Source: Pteria penguin (taxonomy: Eukaryota; Mollusca; Bivalvia; Pterioida; Pteriidae). From it: 64,000 nucleotides of DNA. Within the stretch, counting starts at the first letter, position 1, and each line of letters opens with the position of its first letter. The DNA lies in NCBI GenBank assembly GCA_035048485.1, contig CM068584.1:68014179-68078178 (forward strand), written 5' to 3'. Of the stretch, positions 26,601 through 39,500 are shown piece by piece. A model generated the notes under the pieces. That model did no database searches, was not told where the DNA came from, and saw only the letters and a list, made by a program, of their open reading frames with translations. The translations under genes and the position numbers were made by a program.

Positions 26601-29600
26601 TAAAGGTTGTCCAACACCATTATTAAATATAAAACAATAAGTGTAGCTTACACGGACCTGGAAATGGTATGGCGTTCTTGGAAATCGAACCCTGCACAGG
26701 ACCACATAAGAAATTTCCGGATTGAACTCACGGTTTTGATGTTATTTCAATTTTTAAGGATAAAGAAAACGTTCGGCGGTGCCCTTTCCAAGCATGTTTT
26801 ACATGCGCGGTTGATTATAAAACCCTATCCATCATGTTGAACCTCAGAAAAAGCATATAGTCTTATTGGGATTGCATGTCAGCAAAATGCTACATACAAA
26901 ATTTGCGGTTGACGCGTGCGGTCTTGACGTTATTTCCACGTATAACTCCAAATTAAAGAAAATTTACTCAAAATAAAGGTTGTCCAACATCATTATTAAA
27001 TATAAAACAATAAGTGTAGCTTACACGGACCTGGAAATCGTATGGCTTTCTTACGAATCGAACCCTGCACAGGACCACATAAGAAACTTCCGGTTTGAAC
27101 TCACGGTTTTTATTTTATTTCAATTTTTAAGGGTAAAGAAAACGTTCGGGGGTGCCCTTTCCAAGCATGTTTTATATGCGTAGTTGATTATAAAACCCTA
27201 TCCATCATGTTGAACCTCAGAAAAAGCATATAGTCTTATTGGGATTGCATGTCAGCAAAATGCTACATACAAAATTTGCGTTTGACGCGTGCGGTCTTGA
27301 CGTTATTTCCACGTATAACTCCAAAATAAAGAAAATTTACTCAAAATAAAGGTTGTCTAACATCATTATTAAATATAAAACAATAAGTGTAGCTTACACG
27401 GACCTGGAAATGGTATGGCTTTCTTATGAATCGAACCCTGACCAGGACCACATCAGAAATTTCCGGTTTGAACTCACGGTTTTGATGTTATTTCAACTTT
27501 TAAGGGTAAAGAAAGCGTTCGGCGGTGCCCTTTCCAAGCATGTTTTCCATGCGCGGTTGATTATAAAACCCTATCCATCATGTTGAACCTCAGAAAAAGC
27601 ATATAGTCTTATTGGGATTGCATGTCAGCAAAATGCTACATACAAAATTTGCGGTTGACGCGTGCGGTCTTGACGTTATTTCCACGTATAACGGCAAAAT
27701 AAAGAAAAATTACTCAAAATAAAGGTTGTCCAACATCATTATTAAATATAAAACAATAAGTGTAGCTTACACGGACCTGGAAATGGTATGGCTTTCTTAT
27801 GAATCGAACCCTGCACAGGACCATATCAGAAATTTCCGGTTTGAACTCACGGTTTTGATGTTATTTCAATTTTTAAGGGTAAAGAAAACGTTCGGCGGTG
27901 CCCTTTCCAAGCATGTTTTACATGCGCGGTTGATTATAAAACCCTATCCATCATGTTGAACCTCAGAAAAAGCATATAGTCTTATTGGGATTGCATGTCA
28001 GCAAAATGCTACATACAAGATTTGCGGTTGACGCGTGCGGTATTGACGTTATTTCCACGTATAACGGCAAAATAAAGAAAATTCACTCAGAATAAAGGTT
28101 GTCCATTAAGAATATTAAATATAAAGCAATAAGTGTAGCTTACACGGACCTGGAAATGGTATGGCGTTCTTGGGAATCGAACCCTGCACAGGACCACATA
28201 AGAAATTTCCGGATTGAACTCACGGTTTTGATGTTATTTCAATTTTTAAGGGTAAAGAAAACGTTCGGCGGTGCCCTTTCCAAGCATGTTTTATATGCGT
28301 GGTTGATTATAAAACCCTATCCATCATGTTGAACCTCAGAAAAAGCATATAGTCTTATTGGGATTGCATGTCAGCAAAATGCTACATACAAGATTTGCGG
28401 TTGACGCGTGCGGTATTGACGTTATTTCCACGTATAACGGCAAAATAAAGAAAATTCACTCAGAATAAAGGTTGTCCATTAAGAATATTAAATATAAAAC
28501 AATAAGTGTAGCTTACACGGACCTGGAAATGGTATGGCGTTCTTCGAAATCTAACCCTGCACAGGACCACATAAGAAATTTCCGGATTGAACTCACGGTT
28601 TTGATGTTATTTCAATTTTTAAGGGTAAAGAAAACGTTCGGCGGTGCCCTTTCCAAGCATGTTTTATATGCGCGGTTGATTATAAAACCCTATCCATCAT
28701 GTTGAACCTCAGAAAAAGCATATAGTCTTATTGGGATTGCATGTCAGCAAAATGCTACATACAAAATTTGCGGTTGACGCGTGCGGTATTGACGTTATTT
28801 CCACGTATAACGGCAAAATAAAGAAAATTTACTCAGAATAAAGGTTGTCCATTAAGAATATTAAATATAAAACAATAAGTGTAGCTTACACGGACCTGGA
28901 AATGGTATGACGTTCTTGGAAATCGAACCCTGCACAGGACCACATAAGAAATTTCCGGTTTGAACTCACGGTTTTGATGTTATTTCAATTTTTGAGGGTA
29001 AAGAAAGCGTTCGGCGGTGCCTTTTCCAAGCATGTTTTACATGCGCGATTGATTATAAAACCCTATCCATCATGTTGAACCTCAGAAAAAGCATATAGTC
29101 TTATTGGGATTGCATGTCAGCAAAATGCTGCATACAAAATTTGCGGTTGACGCGTGCGGTCTTGACGTTATTTCCACGTATAACGCCAAAATAAAGAAAA
29201 TTTACATGCGCGGTTGATTATAAAACCCTATCCATCATGTTGAACCTCAGAAAAAGCATATAGTCTTATTGGGATTGCATGCCAGCAAAATGCCACATAA
29301 AAATTTTGCGGTTGACTCGTGCGGTCTAGACGTTATTTCCACGTATAACGGCAAAATAAAGAAAATTTACTCAGAATAAAGGTTGTCCAACACCATTATT
29401 AAATATAAAACAATAAGTGTAGATTACACGGACCTGGAAATGGTATGGCGTTCTTGGAAATCGAACCCTGCACAGGACCACATAAGAAATTTCCGGATTG
29501 AACTCACGGTTTTGATGTTATTTCAATTTTTAAGGATAAAGAAAACGTTCGGCGGTGCCCTTTCCAAGCATGTTTTACATGCGCGGTTGATTATAAAACC

Positions 29601-32600
29601 CTATCCATCATGTTGAACCTCAGAAAAAGCATATAGTCTAATTGGGATTGCATGCCAGCAAAATGCTACATACAAAATTTGCGGTTGACGCGTGCGGTCT
29701 TGACGTTATTTCCACGTATAACTCCAAATTAAAGAAAATTTACTCAGAATAAAGGTTGTCCAACATCATTATTAAATATAAAACAATAAGTGTAGCTTAC
29801 ACGGACCTGGAAATCGTTTGGCTTTCTTACGAATCGAACCCTGCACAGGACCACATAAGAAACTTCCGGTTTGAACTCACGGTTTTTATTTTATTTCAAT
29901 TTTTAAGGGTAAAGAAAACGTTCGGGGGTGCCCTTTCCAAGCATGTTTTATATGCGTGGTTGATTATAAAACCCTATCCATCATGTTGAACCTCAGAAAA
30001 AGCATATAGTCTTATTGGGATTGCATGTCAGCAAAATGCTACATACAAAATTTGCGTTTGACGCGTGCGGTCTTGACGTTATTTCCACGTATAACTCCAA
30101 AATAAAGAAAATTTACTCAAAATAAAGGTTGTCTAACATCAATATTAAATATAAAACAATAAGTGTAACTTACACGGACCTGGAAATGGTATGGCTTTCT
30201 TATGAATCGAACCCTGACCAGGACCACATCAGAAATTTCCGGTTTGAACTCACGGTTTTGATGTTATTTCAACTTTTAAGGGTAAAGAAAGCGTTCGGCG
30301 GTGCCCTTTCCAAGCATGTTTTCCATGCGCGGTTGATTATAAAACCCTCTCCATCATGTTGAACCTCAGAAAAAGCATATAGTCTTATTGGGATTGCATG
30401 TCAGCAAAATGCTACATACAAAATTTGCGGCTGACGCGTGCGGTCTTGACGTTATTTCTACGTATACCTGCAAAATAAAGAAAAATTCCTCAGAATAAAG
30501 GTTGTCTAACATCAATATTAAATATAAAACAATAAGTGTAGCTTACACGGACCTGGAAATGGTATGGCTTTCTTATGAATCGAACCCTGCACAGGACCAT
30601 ATCAGAAATTTCCGGTTTGAACTCACGGTTTTGATGTTATTTCAATTTTTAAGGGTAAAGAAAACGTTCGGCGGTGCCCTTTCCAAGCATGTTTTATATG
30701 CGCGGTTGATTATAAAACCCTATCCATCATGTTGAACCTCAGAAAAAGCATTTAGTCTTATTGGGATTGCATGTCAGCAAAATGCTACATACAAGATTTT
30801 CGGTTGACGCGTGCGGTATTGACGTTATTTCCACGTATAACGGCAAAATAAAGAAAATTTACTCAGAATAAAGGTTGTCCATTAAGAATATTAAATATAA
30901 AGCAATAAATGTAGCTTACACGGACCTGGAAATGGTATGGCGTTCTTCGAAATCTAACCCTGCACAGGACCACATAAGAAATTTCCGGATTGAACTCACG
31001 GTTTTGATGTTATTTCAATTTTTAAGGGTAAAGAAAACGTTCGGCGGTGCCCTTTCCAAGCATGTTTTATATGCGTGGTTGATTATAAAACCCTCTCCAT
31101 CATGTTGAACCTCAGAAAAAGCATATAGTCTTATTGGGATTGCATGTCAGCAAAATGCTACGTACAAGATTTGCGGTTGACGCGTGCGGTATTGACGTTA
31201 TTTCCACGTATAACGGCAAAATAAAGAAAATTCACTCAGAATAAAGGTTGTCCATTAAGAATATTAAATATAAAACAATAAGTGTAGCTTACACGGACCT
31301 GGAAATGGTATGGCGTTCTTCGAAATCTAACCCTGCACAGGACCACATAAGAAATTTCCGGATTGAACTCACGGTTTTGATGTTATTTCAATTTTTAAGG
31401 GTAAAGAAAACGTTCGGCGGTGCCCTTTCCAAGCATGTTTTATATGCGTGGTTGATTATAAAACCCTATCCATCATGTTGAACCTCAGAAAAAGCATATA
31501 GTCTTATTGGGATTGCATGTCAGCAAAATGCTACGTACAAGATTTGCGGTTGACGCGTGCGGTATTGACGTTATTTCCACGTATAACGGCAAAATAAAGA
31601 AAATTCACTCAGAATAAAGGTTGTCCATTAAGAATATTAAATATAAAACAATAAGTGTAGCTTACACGGACCTGGAAATGGTATGACGTTCTTGGAAATC
31701 GAACCCTGCACAGGACCACATAAGAAATTTCCGGTTTGAACTCACGGTTTTGATGTTATTTCAATTTTTGAGGGTAAAGAAAGCGTTTGGCGGTGTCTTC
31801 TCCAAGCATGTTTTACATGCGCGATTGATTATAAAACCCTATCCATCATGTTGAACCTCAGAAAAAGCATATAGTCTTATTGGGATTGCATCTCAGCAAA
31901 ATGCTGCATACAAAATTTACGGTTGACGCGTGCGGTCTTGACGTTATTTCCACGTATAACGCCAAAATAAAGAAAATTTACATGCGCGGTTGATTATAAA
32001 ACCCTATCCATCATGTTGAACCTCAGAAAAAGCATATAGTCTTATTGGGATTGCATGCCAGCAAAATGCTACATAAAAATTTTGCGGTTGACTCGTGCGG
32101 TCTAGACGTTATTTCCACGTATAACGGCAAAATAAAGAAAATTTACTCAGGATAAAGGTTGTCCAACACCACTATTAAATATAAAACAATAAGTGTAGAT
32201 TACACGGACCTGGAAATGGTATGGCGTTCTTGGAAATCGAACCCTGCACAGGACCACATAAGAAATTTCCGGATTGAACTCACGGTTTTGATGTTATTTC
32301 AATTTTTAAGGATAAAGAAAACGTTCGGCGGTGCCCTTTCCAAGCATGTTTTACATGCGCGGTTGATTATAAAACCCTATCCATCATGTTGAACCTCAGA
32401 AAAAGCATATAGTCTAATTGGGATTGCATGCCAGCAAAATGCTACATACAAAATTTGCGGTTGACGCGTGCGGTCTTGACGTTATTTCCACGTATAACTC
32501 CAAATTAAAGAAAATTTTCTCAGAATAAAGGTTGTCCAACATCATTATTAAATATAAAACAATAAGTGTAGCTTACACGGACCTGGAAATCGTTTGGCTT

Positions 32601-34413
32601 TCTTACGAATCGAACCCTGCACAGGACCACATAAGAAACTTCCGGTTTGAACTCACGGTTTTGATTTTATTTCAATTTTTAAGGGTAAAGAAAACGTTCG
32701 GGGGTGCCCTTTCCAAGCATGTTTTATATGCGTGGTTGATTATAAAACCCTATCCATCATGTTGAACCTCAGATAAAGCATATAGTCTTATTGTGATTGC
32801 ATGTCAGCAAAATGCTACATACAAAATTTGCGGTTGACGCGTGCGGTCTTGACGTTATTTCCACGTATAACTCCAAAATAAAGAAAATTTACTCAAAATA
32901 AAGGTTGTCTAACATCAATATTAAATATAAAACAATAAGTGTAGCTTACACGGACCTGGAAATGGTATGGCTTTCTTATGAATCGAACCCTGACCAGGAC
33001 CACATCAGAAATTTCCGGTTTGAACTCACGGTTTTGATGTTATTTCAACTTTTAAGGGTAAAGAAAACGTTCGGCGGTGCCCTTTCCAAGCATGTTTTCC
33101 ATGCGCGGTTGATTATAAAACCCTCTCCATCATGTTGAACCTCAGAAAAAGCATATAGTCTTATTGGGATTGCATGTCAGCAAAATGCTACATACAAAAT
33201 TTGCGACTGACGCGTGCGGTCTTGACGTTATTTCCACGTATACCTGCAAAATAAAGAAAATTTACTCAGAATAAAGGTGGTCTAACATCAATATTAAATA
33301 TAAAACAATAAGTGTAGCTTACACGGACCTGGAAATGGTATGGCTTTCTTATGCATCGAACCCTGCACAGGACCATATCAGAAATTTCCGGTTTGAACTC
33401 ACGGTTTTGATGTTATTTCAATTTTTAAGGGTAAAGAAAACGTTCGGCGGTGCCCTTTCCAAGCATGTTTTATATGCGTGGTTGATTATAAAACCCTATC
33501 CATCATGTTGAACCTCAGAAAAAGCATATAGTCTTATTGGGATTGCATGTCAGCAAAATGCTACATACAAGATTTTCGGTTGACGCGTGCGGTATTGACG
33601 TTATTTCCACGTATAACGGCAAAATAAAGAAAATTCACTCAGAATAAAGGTTGTCCATTAAGAATATTAAATATAAAACAATAAGTGTAGCTTACACGGA
33701 CCTGGAAATGGTATGACGTTCTTGGAAATCGAACCCTGCACAGGACCACATAAGAAATTTCCGGTTTGAACTCACGGTTTTGATGTTATTTCAATTTTTG
33801 AGGGTAAAGAAAGCGTTCGGCGGTGCCTTTTCCAAGCATGTTTTACATGCGCGATTGATTATAAAACCCTATCCATCATGTTGAACCTCAGAAAAAGCAT
33901 ATAGTCTTATTGGGATTGCATCTCAGCAAAATGCTGCATACAAAATTTACGGTTGACGCGTGCGGTCTTGACGTTATTTCCACGTATAACGCCAAAATAA
34001 AGAAAATTTACATGCGCGGTTGATTATAAAACCCTATCCATCATGTTGAACCTCAGAAAAAGCATATAGTCTTATTGGGATTGCATGCCAGCAAAATGCT
34101 ACAAAGAAATTTTGCGGTTGACTCGTGCGGTCTAGACGTTATTTCCACGTATAACGGCAAAATAAAGAAAATTTACTCAGAATAAAGGTTGTCCAACACC
34201 ACTATTAAATATAAAACAATAAGTGTAGATTACACGGACCTGGAAATGGTATGGCGTTCTTGGAAATCTAACCCTGCACAGGACCACATAAGAAATTTCC
34301 GGATTGAACTCACGGTTTTGATGTTATTTCAATTTTTAAGGATAAAGAAAACGTTCGGCGGTGCCCTTTCCAAGCATGTTTTACATGCGCGGTTGATTAT
34401 AAAACCCTATCCA
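23649..34413 (+). repeat. 2776-bp higher-order repeat (7 monomers plus a 165-bp partial)
   Basis: The junction AAAATTTACATGCGCGG, formed by joining two distant parts of the monomer, occurs at about 23649, 26425, 29201, 31977 and 34007. The spacing is 2776, 2776, 2776 and 2030 bases. 2776 equals seven full monomers plus a truncated one of about 165 bp; 2030 is the same unit lacking two monomers. Monomers in the same position of successive units share private variants, for example AGTCTAATTGGG with ACTCCAAATTAAAG. The array is cut at 34413 by the large insertion. Confidence 0.93.
34411..34413 (+). repeat. target-site duplication, left copy (CCA)
   Basis: The satellite reads ACCCTATCCA up to 34413 and then CACTGCATG, which is foreign to the monomer. 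The same CCA reappears at 57937-57939 before the satellite resumes with TCATGTTG. An uninterrupted monomer has CTATCCATCATGTTG, so one CCA has been duplicated. Confidence 0.88.
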
Positions 34414-34438
34414 CACTGCATGAAAAAAGACGTTTAAT
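34414..34438 (+). repeat. left terminal inverted repeat
   Basis: Begins CACTGCATGAAAAA. Compared base by base with the reverse complement of 57912-57936, 21 of 25 positions agree (differences at positions 9, 15, 17 and 19). After a one-base offset, further AAATTAT similarity follows. The first eight bases, CACTGCAT, are identical at both ends. Confidence 0.87.
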
Positions 34439-34640
34439 GAAAATTATAATTCATTAAACTTGAAATATACTTGAAGTTTAACATAAAATTAAAATTTAAT
34501 ATGAAATTATATGTGAAGTAAAAGAAAGTTTAATGTTGCATTATACCTCATGTATAATAGAAGTTTATTGACACTAAACTCCAAGTAAACTTAGAGTATG
34601 GAATATAATTGGAGTTTTCGTTTTATTTTATTTGGAGATT
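34439..34640 (+). repeat. left subterminal region with short repeated motifs
   Basis: AT-rich sequence with repeated variants of ACTTGAAGTTTAA, GTTTAATG and ACTCCAAGTAAACTTAG. TATACTTGAAGTT at 34466-34478 is found in the same inward orientation in the right subterminal minisatellite. ATTGGAGTTT near 34609 also matches the right end read from the terminus. Such repeated motifs near the ends are the usual transposase-binding zone of CACTA elements; binding here is inferred. Confidence 0.65.
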
Positions 34641-35418
34641 TAAAATAATCATGTTAGAATGACTGCATCAGTAATCGTGTTAGGACTCGTAAATATAATT
34701 TACTGTGTTTGGTATTGCAATATTAGTTAAGTTAGTAATCAAATGTGGTAGTTACATATAATTGACGGTGTAATACACCAGGAAGTCAATCTAAGCAAAA
34801 AATGTATTTGTATCAAGTGTAAATGTTTCTTTTAAGTGAAATCGGACACTATCCTTTCACATAAGCCATCCGGACATTGTCCTTTCACTTTAATGGTGAC
34901 AGAGTAAAATACCTGACCAGGTTCAAGACAACCTTATATATTTCTGATATCTGTACATCTCTATCACCTATCATTTACAGGAAAATGATGTCTGTACGAT
35001 AAATAGATTTTTTTTCCATTACCGACTGGGGAAACACAGCCATATACTAGTACACACACATATATATATTTACAAGAGACAATTTGGTGCAAGAACCAAA
35101 GTGTGGGCCGGAATGGGATGTTTGATAAAACTGCAAAAACTTTTAAAAACAGAATAACGTTTTAAAATATGTATTGTACAGACATGTGACTGTTAATTAG
35201 CAGACATATAAAGACCATGCATGATAATCGACCACAGACATATAAATCTCCAGTATCACTTCCTTTTCAGCTAATAGTTTATATTTGGGCTCATTTAGCC
35301 AATTCAGTACATAAGGCATGGCAATAGCGAATTTATCAGACGTACGAATTAGCCTGCATTTAGTATGGAAATGTACTTTTAAAATTACTAGCCATATCAT
35401 CTACTATATGTTTTAAGT
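34641..35418. other. non-coding AT-rich interval
   Basis: No convincing coding exon. A short direct repeat is present: CGGACACTATCCTTTCAC near 34845 and CGGACATTGTCCTTTCAC near 34871. A CACACACATATATATATT stretch lies near 35053. A 67-codon minus-strand open frame at 35197-35400 has no recognisable features. Confidence 0.5.
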
Positions 35419-35612
35419 CGGTGGGCTCAGTGGACGAGGTGACCGAAAGGTCGCGGGTTCGACTTCCGCCGTGGGCACATCGGTGATCCGTCTTTCAAAT
35501 TGGACAGTAGAAACAGAGGTCCCGTATCACGGTAGGCGTGACACGTAAAAGATTCCCCACTTCTTCGAGAGGGTCCGTTACAGAAGTATAAATTTCTATG
35601 CAATGGTCTTAC
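35419..35612 (+). mobile_element. tRNA-headed SINE, degraded at its 3' end
   Basis: The head contains an A-box-like GGGCTCAGTGGACGAGG (35423-35439) and a B-box GGGTTCGACTTCC (35455-35467). It is followed by a core (GACAGTAGAAACAGAGGTCCCG, then ACACGTAAAAGATTCCCCAC and GGGTCCGTTACAGAAGT) that aligns with the core of the SINEs at 46027-46303 and 56611-56805. The AAATTTCTATGC stretch matches their AAATTTGTATGC. Beyond about 35612 the similarity fades and no simple-repeat tail is seen, so the copy is old or 3'-truncated. Confidence 0.72.
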
Positions 35613-35658
35613 TGTACCGCAGAAACGCATGCGACTTTCCCAAACTTATATCAAAGGA

Positions 35659-35680
35659 TGGGCCGGCTAGTGCCGGCCCA
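35659..35680. other. GC-rich perfect hairpin
   Basis: TGGGCCGGC-TAGT-GCCGGCCCA forms a perfect 9-bp stem with a 4-base loop, in an AT-rich context, and is followed by CAATAAAA. It superficially resembles a histone mRNA 3' stem-loop, but the stem is longer and the sequence does not fit that consensus. It may mark the end of an unrecognised element. Confidence 0.6.
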
Positions 35681-36524
35681 CAATAAAACTTTAGATTCGT
35701 ATTTGCACCATTTCTAGATTTATTCTCATTTTGTCCCGGACAGTTCCTTTCAGCAAGGAATGTTCGACTCATTTTGCTGTGCCGCGTGACCACATAGACC
35801 ATTATCACGGAGTTGTCTTGTTACCGATTTTCAAAGTTGTGAATTTGCCTTCTCATGTCCGATATTTATTTCCATTTTTACAATTCTTAAATGTCGGTTC
35901 CCTCTCTTTGTTTTAATCTTTCCCTTCCCGCAAAAAATAAACCAGTAGAGCTAAAAATGGGAAGAATAGTGTTCTGAGGAACATACGTGTCGTCCGTGCT
36001 GTATTGTGAAAGTGTGACAACCGGACGGACGAACGACGGACAAAGTGATCAAATGAAATTCATGCAAGGCAATAACATCAAGCAACAGAGAAATAGACAA
36101 TCCAACATAATTTCTTCTTGGTTATATTAGCCTGGATCATGAAAATAAGAATCAATACATAAACTTTACAGTGAATTTAAAATCATATAATACACAACAT
36201 ATCCAATACAAATTCCATACAACCATAAATGATACATATGGTTGATCATAGTGACACAAGATGCACATGCAATGTAATAAAATAAATTCTCAAAAATCAT
36301 TATGATAAATTAATTGTAAAGGACGGCTAAAATACAAATACTATTGCTCAAGCTCTCTAATTGATACATCCCAATGAAACATCATTTGTTAAAGTATACT
36401 CACTAGGAGACGAAGATATACATCCATTAAAACTGTACAGGAATAATAAAACATCTTTCAATCAAAACAAATGAAAACTTTCTGGACAAATTTTCGGAAA
36501 TACAATCATACCGTGACCAAATTA
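35681..36524. other. non-coding interval before the 119-bp satellite
   Basis: No coding exon recognised. GTCGTCCGT near 35990 and ACGACGGAC near 36032 form an imperfect inverted pair of the GTCCGTCC type common at ends of mollusc repeats. AAAATAAGAATCAATACATA near 36139 is matched by a similar string at 44895 on the far side of the satellite. The last 90 bases contain decayed satellite-like pieces. Confidence 0.45.
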
Positions 36525-39500
36525 GAAATGCAATACAAAAAGACCTAATAAATTGACAAAACTGGCATAGTGAAACATCCTTCCATGAAAGCTAAAGCTA
36601 ACTGGCACAGGACGAAACACTATTCCACTATGACCTCACTATTGAAATACAATTCAAAAAGACCCAATAAATTGACAAAACTGGCATAGTGAAACATCCT
36701 TCCATGAAAGCTAAAGCTAACTGGCACAGGACGAAACACTATTCCACTATGACCTCACTATTGAAATACAAGACAAAAAGACCCAATAAATTGACAAAAC
36801 TGGCATAGTGAAACATCCTTCCATGAAAGCTATCGCTAACTGGCACAGGACGAAACACTATTCCATTATGACCTCACTACTGAAATACAATACAAAAACA
36901 CCCAATAAATTGACAAAACTGGCATAGTGAAACATCCTTCCATGAAAGCTAAAGCTAACTGGCACAGGACGAAACACTATTCCACTATGACCTCACAATT
37001 GAAATACTAGACAAAAAGACCTAATAAATTGACAAAACTGGCATAGTGAAACATCCTTCCATGAAAGCTATAGCTAACTGGCACAGGACGAAACACTATT
37101 CCACCAAGACCTCACTACTAAAATACAATACAAAAAGACCTAATAAATTGACAAAACTGGCATAGTGAAACATCCTTCCATGAAAGCTAAAGCTAACTGG
37201 CGCAGGACGAAACACTATTCCACTATGACCTCACAATTGAAATACTAGACAAAAAGACCCAATAAACTGACAAAACTGGCATAGTGAAACATCCTTCCAT
37301 GAAAGCTATAGCTAACTGGCACAGGACGAAACACTATTCCACCAAGACCTCACTACTGAAATACAATACAAAAAGACCTAATAAATTGACAAAACTGGCA
37401 TAGGCATAGTGAAACATCCTTCCATGAAAGCTATAGCTAACTGGCACAGGACGAAACACTATTCCACTATGACCTCACTACTGAAATACAAGACAAAAAG
37501 ACCCAATAAATTGACAAAACTGGCATAGTGAAACATCCTTCCATGAAAGCTATCGCTAACTGGCACAGGACGAAACACTATTCCAATATGACCTCACTAC
37601 TGAAATACAATACAAAAAGACCATTTAAATTGACAAAACTGGCATAGTGAAACATCCTTCCATGAAAGCTAAAGCTAACTGGCACAGGACGAAACACTAT
37701 TCCACTATGACCTCACAATTTAAATACTAGACAAAAAGACCTAATAAATTGACAAAACTGGCATAGTGAAACATCCTTCCATGAAAGCTATAGCTAACTG
37801 GCACAGGACGAAACACTATTCCACTATGACCTCACTATTGAAATACAATACAAAAAGACCCAATAAACTGACAAAACTGGCATAGTGAAACATCCTTCCA
37901 TGAAAGCTAAAGCTAACTGGCACAGGACGAAACACTATTCCACTATGACCTCACTATTGAAATACAAGACAAAAAGACCCAATAAATTGACAAAACTGGC
38001 ATAGTGAAACATCCTTCCATGAAAGCTATCGCTAACTGGCACAGGACAAAACACTATTCCACTATGACCTCACTACTGAAATACAATACAAAAACACCCA
38101 ATAAATTGACAAAACTGGCATAGTGAAACATCCTTCCATGAAAGCTAAAGCTAACTGGCACAGGACGAAACACTATTCCACTATGACCTCACAATTGAAA
38201 TACTAGACAAAAAAGACCTAATAAATTGACAAAACTGGCATAGTGAAACATCCTTCCATGAAAGCTATAGCTAACTGGTACAGGACGAAACACTATTCCA
38301 CCAAGACCTCACTACTGAAATACAATACAAAAAGACCTAATAAATTGACAAAACTGGCATAGTGAAACATCCTTCCATGAAAGCTAAAGCTAACTGGCAC
38401 AGGACGAAACACTATTCCACTATGACCTCACAATTGAAATACGAGACAAAAAGACCCAATAAACTGACAAAACTGGCATAGTGAAACATCCTTCCATGAA
38501 AGCTATAGCTAACTGGCACAGGACGAAACACTATTCCACCAAGACCTCACTACTGAAATACAATACAAAAAGACCTAATAAATTGACAAAACTGGCATAG
38601 TGAAACATCCTTCCATGAAAGCTATAGCTAACTGGCACAGGACGAAACACTATTCCAATATGACCTCACTACTGAAATACAATACAAAAAGACCTAATAA
38701 ATTGACAAAACTGGCATAGTGAAACATCCTTCCATGAAAGCTAAAGCTAACTGGCACAGGACGAAACACTATTCCACTATGACCTCACAATTTAAATACT
38801 AGACAAAAAGACCTAATAAATTGACAAAACTGGCATAGTGAAACATCCTTCCATGAAAGCTATAGCTAACTGGCACAGGACGAAACACTATTCCACTATG
38901 ACCTCACTATTGAAATACAATACAAAAAGACCCAATAAATTGACAAAACTGGCATAGTGAAACATCCTTCCATGAAAGCTAAAGCTAACTGGCACAGGAC
39001 GAAACACTATTCCACTATGACCTCACTATTGAAATACAAGACAAAAAGACCCAATAAATTGACAAAACTGGCATAGTGAAACATCCTTCCATGAAAGCTA
39101 TCGCTAACTGGCACAGGACGAAACACTATTCCACTATGACCTCACTACTGAAATACAATACAAAAACACCCAATAAATTGACAAAACTGGCATAGTGAAA
39201 CATCCTTCCATGAAAGCTAAAGCTAACTGGCACAGGACGAAACACTATTCCACTATGACTTCACAATTGAAATACTAGACAAAAAGACCTAATAAATTGA
39301 CAAAACTGGCATAGTGAAACATCCTTCCATGAAAGCTATAGCTAACTGGCACAGGACGAAACACTATTCCACTATGACCTCACTTTTGAAAAACAATACA
39401 AAAGGACCCAATAAATTGACAAAACTGGCATAGTGAAACATCCTTCCATGAAAGCTAAAGCTAACTGGCACAGGACGAAACACTATTCCACTATGACCTC

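Larger units (their letters stand above)
1..34413 (+). repeat. 373-bp satellite array, left part
   Basis: About 92 head-to-tail copies of a 372-373 bp monomer. Recurring landmarks such as GTTGACGCGTGCGGTCTTGA and GGACCTGGAAATGGTA reappear every 373 bases. The array begins before the window and ends at 34413, where a large insertion interrupts it within the string CTATCCA/TCATG; it resumes at 57937. Most monomers hold an open frame of 77 codons starting from TTG, which I regard as non-coding. Copies are all in one orientation. Divergence rises from left to right: monomers in the first 8 kb differ at only a few sites, while from 18.7 kb a second subfamily dominates. The scale and homogeneity are typical of constitutive heterochromatin, possibly pericentromeric (inference). 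Confidence 0.98.

Noticed and set aside
1..34413. CRISPR array
   Set aside because: The repeat unit is 373 bp with no alternation of short repeats and unique spacers, and the genome is eukaryotic.
35659..35680. Histone mRNA 3' stem-loop
   Set aside because: The stem is 9 bp and GC-only in the core with a TAGT loop, unlike the 6-bp stem and pyrimidine-rich loop of histone mRNAs, and no histone gene precedes it.
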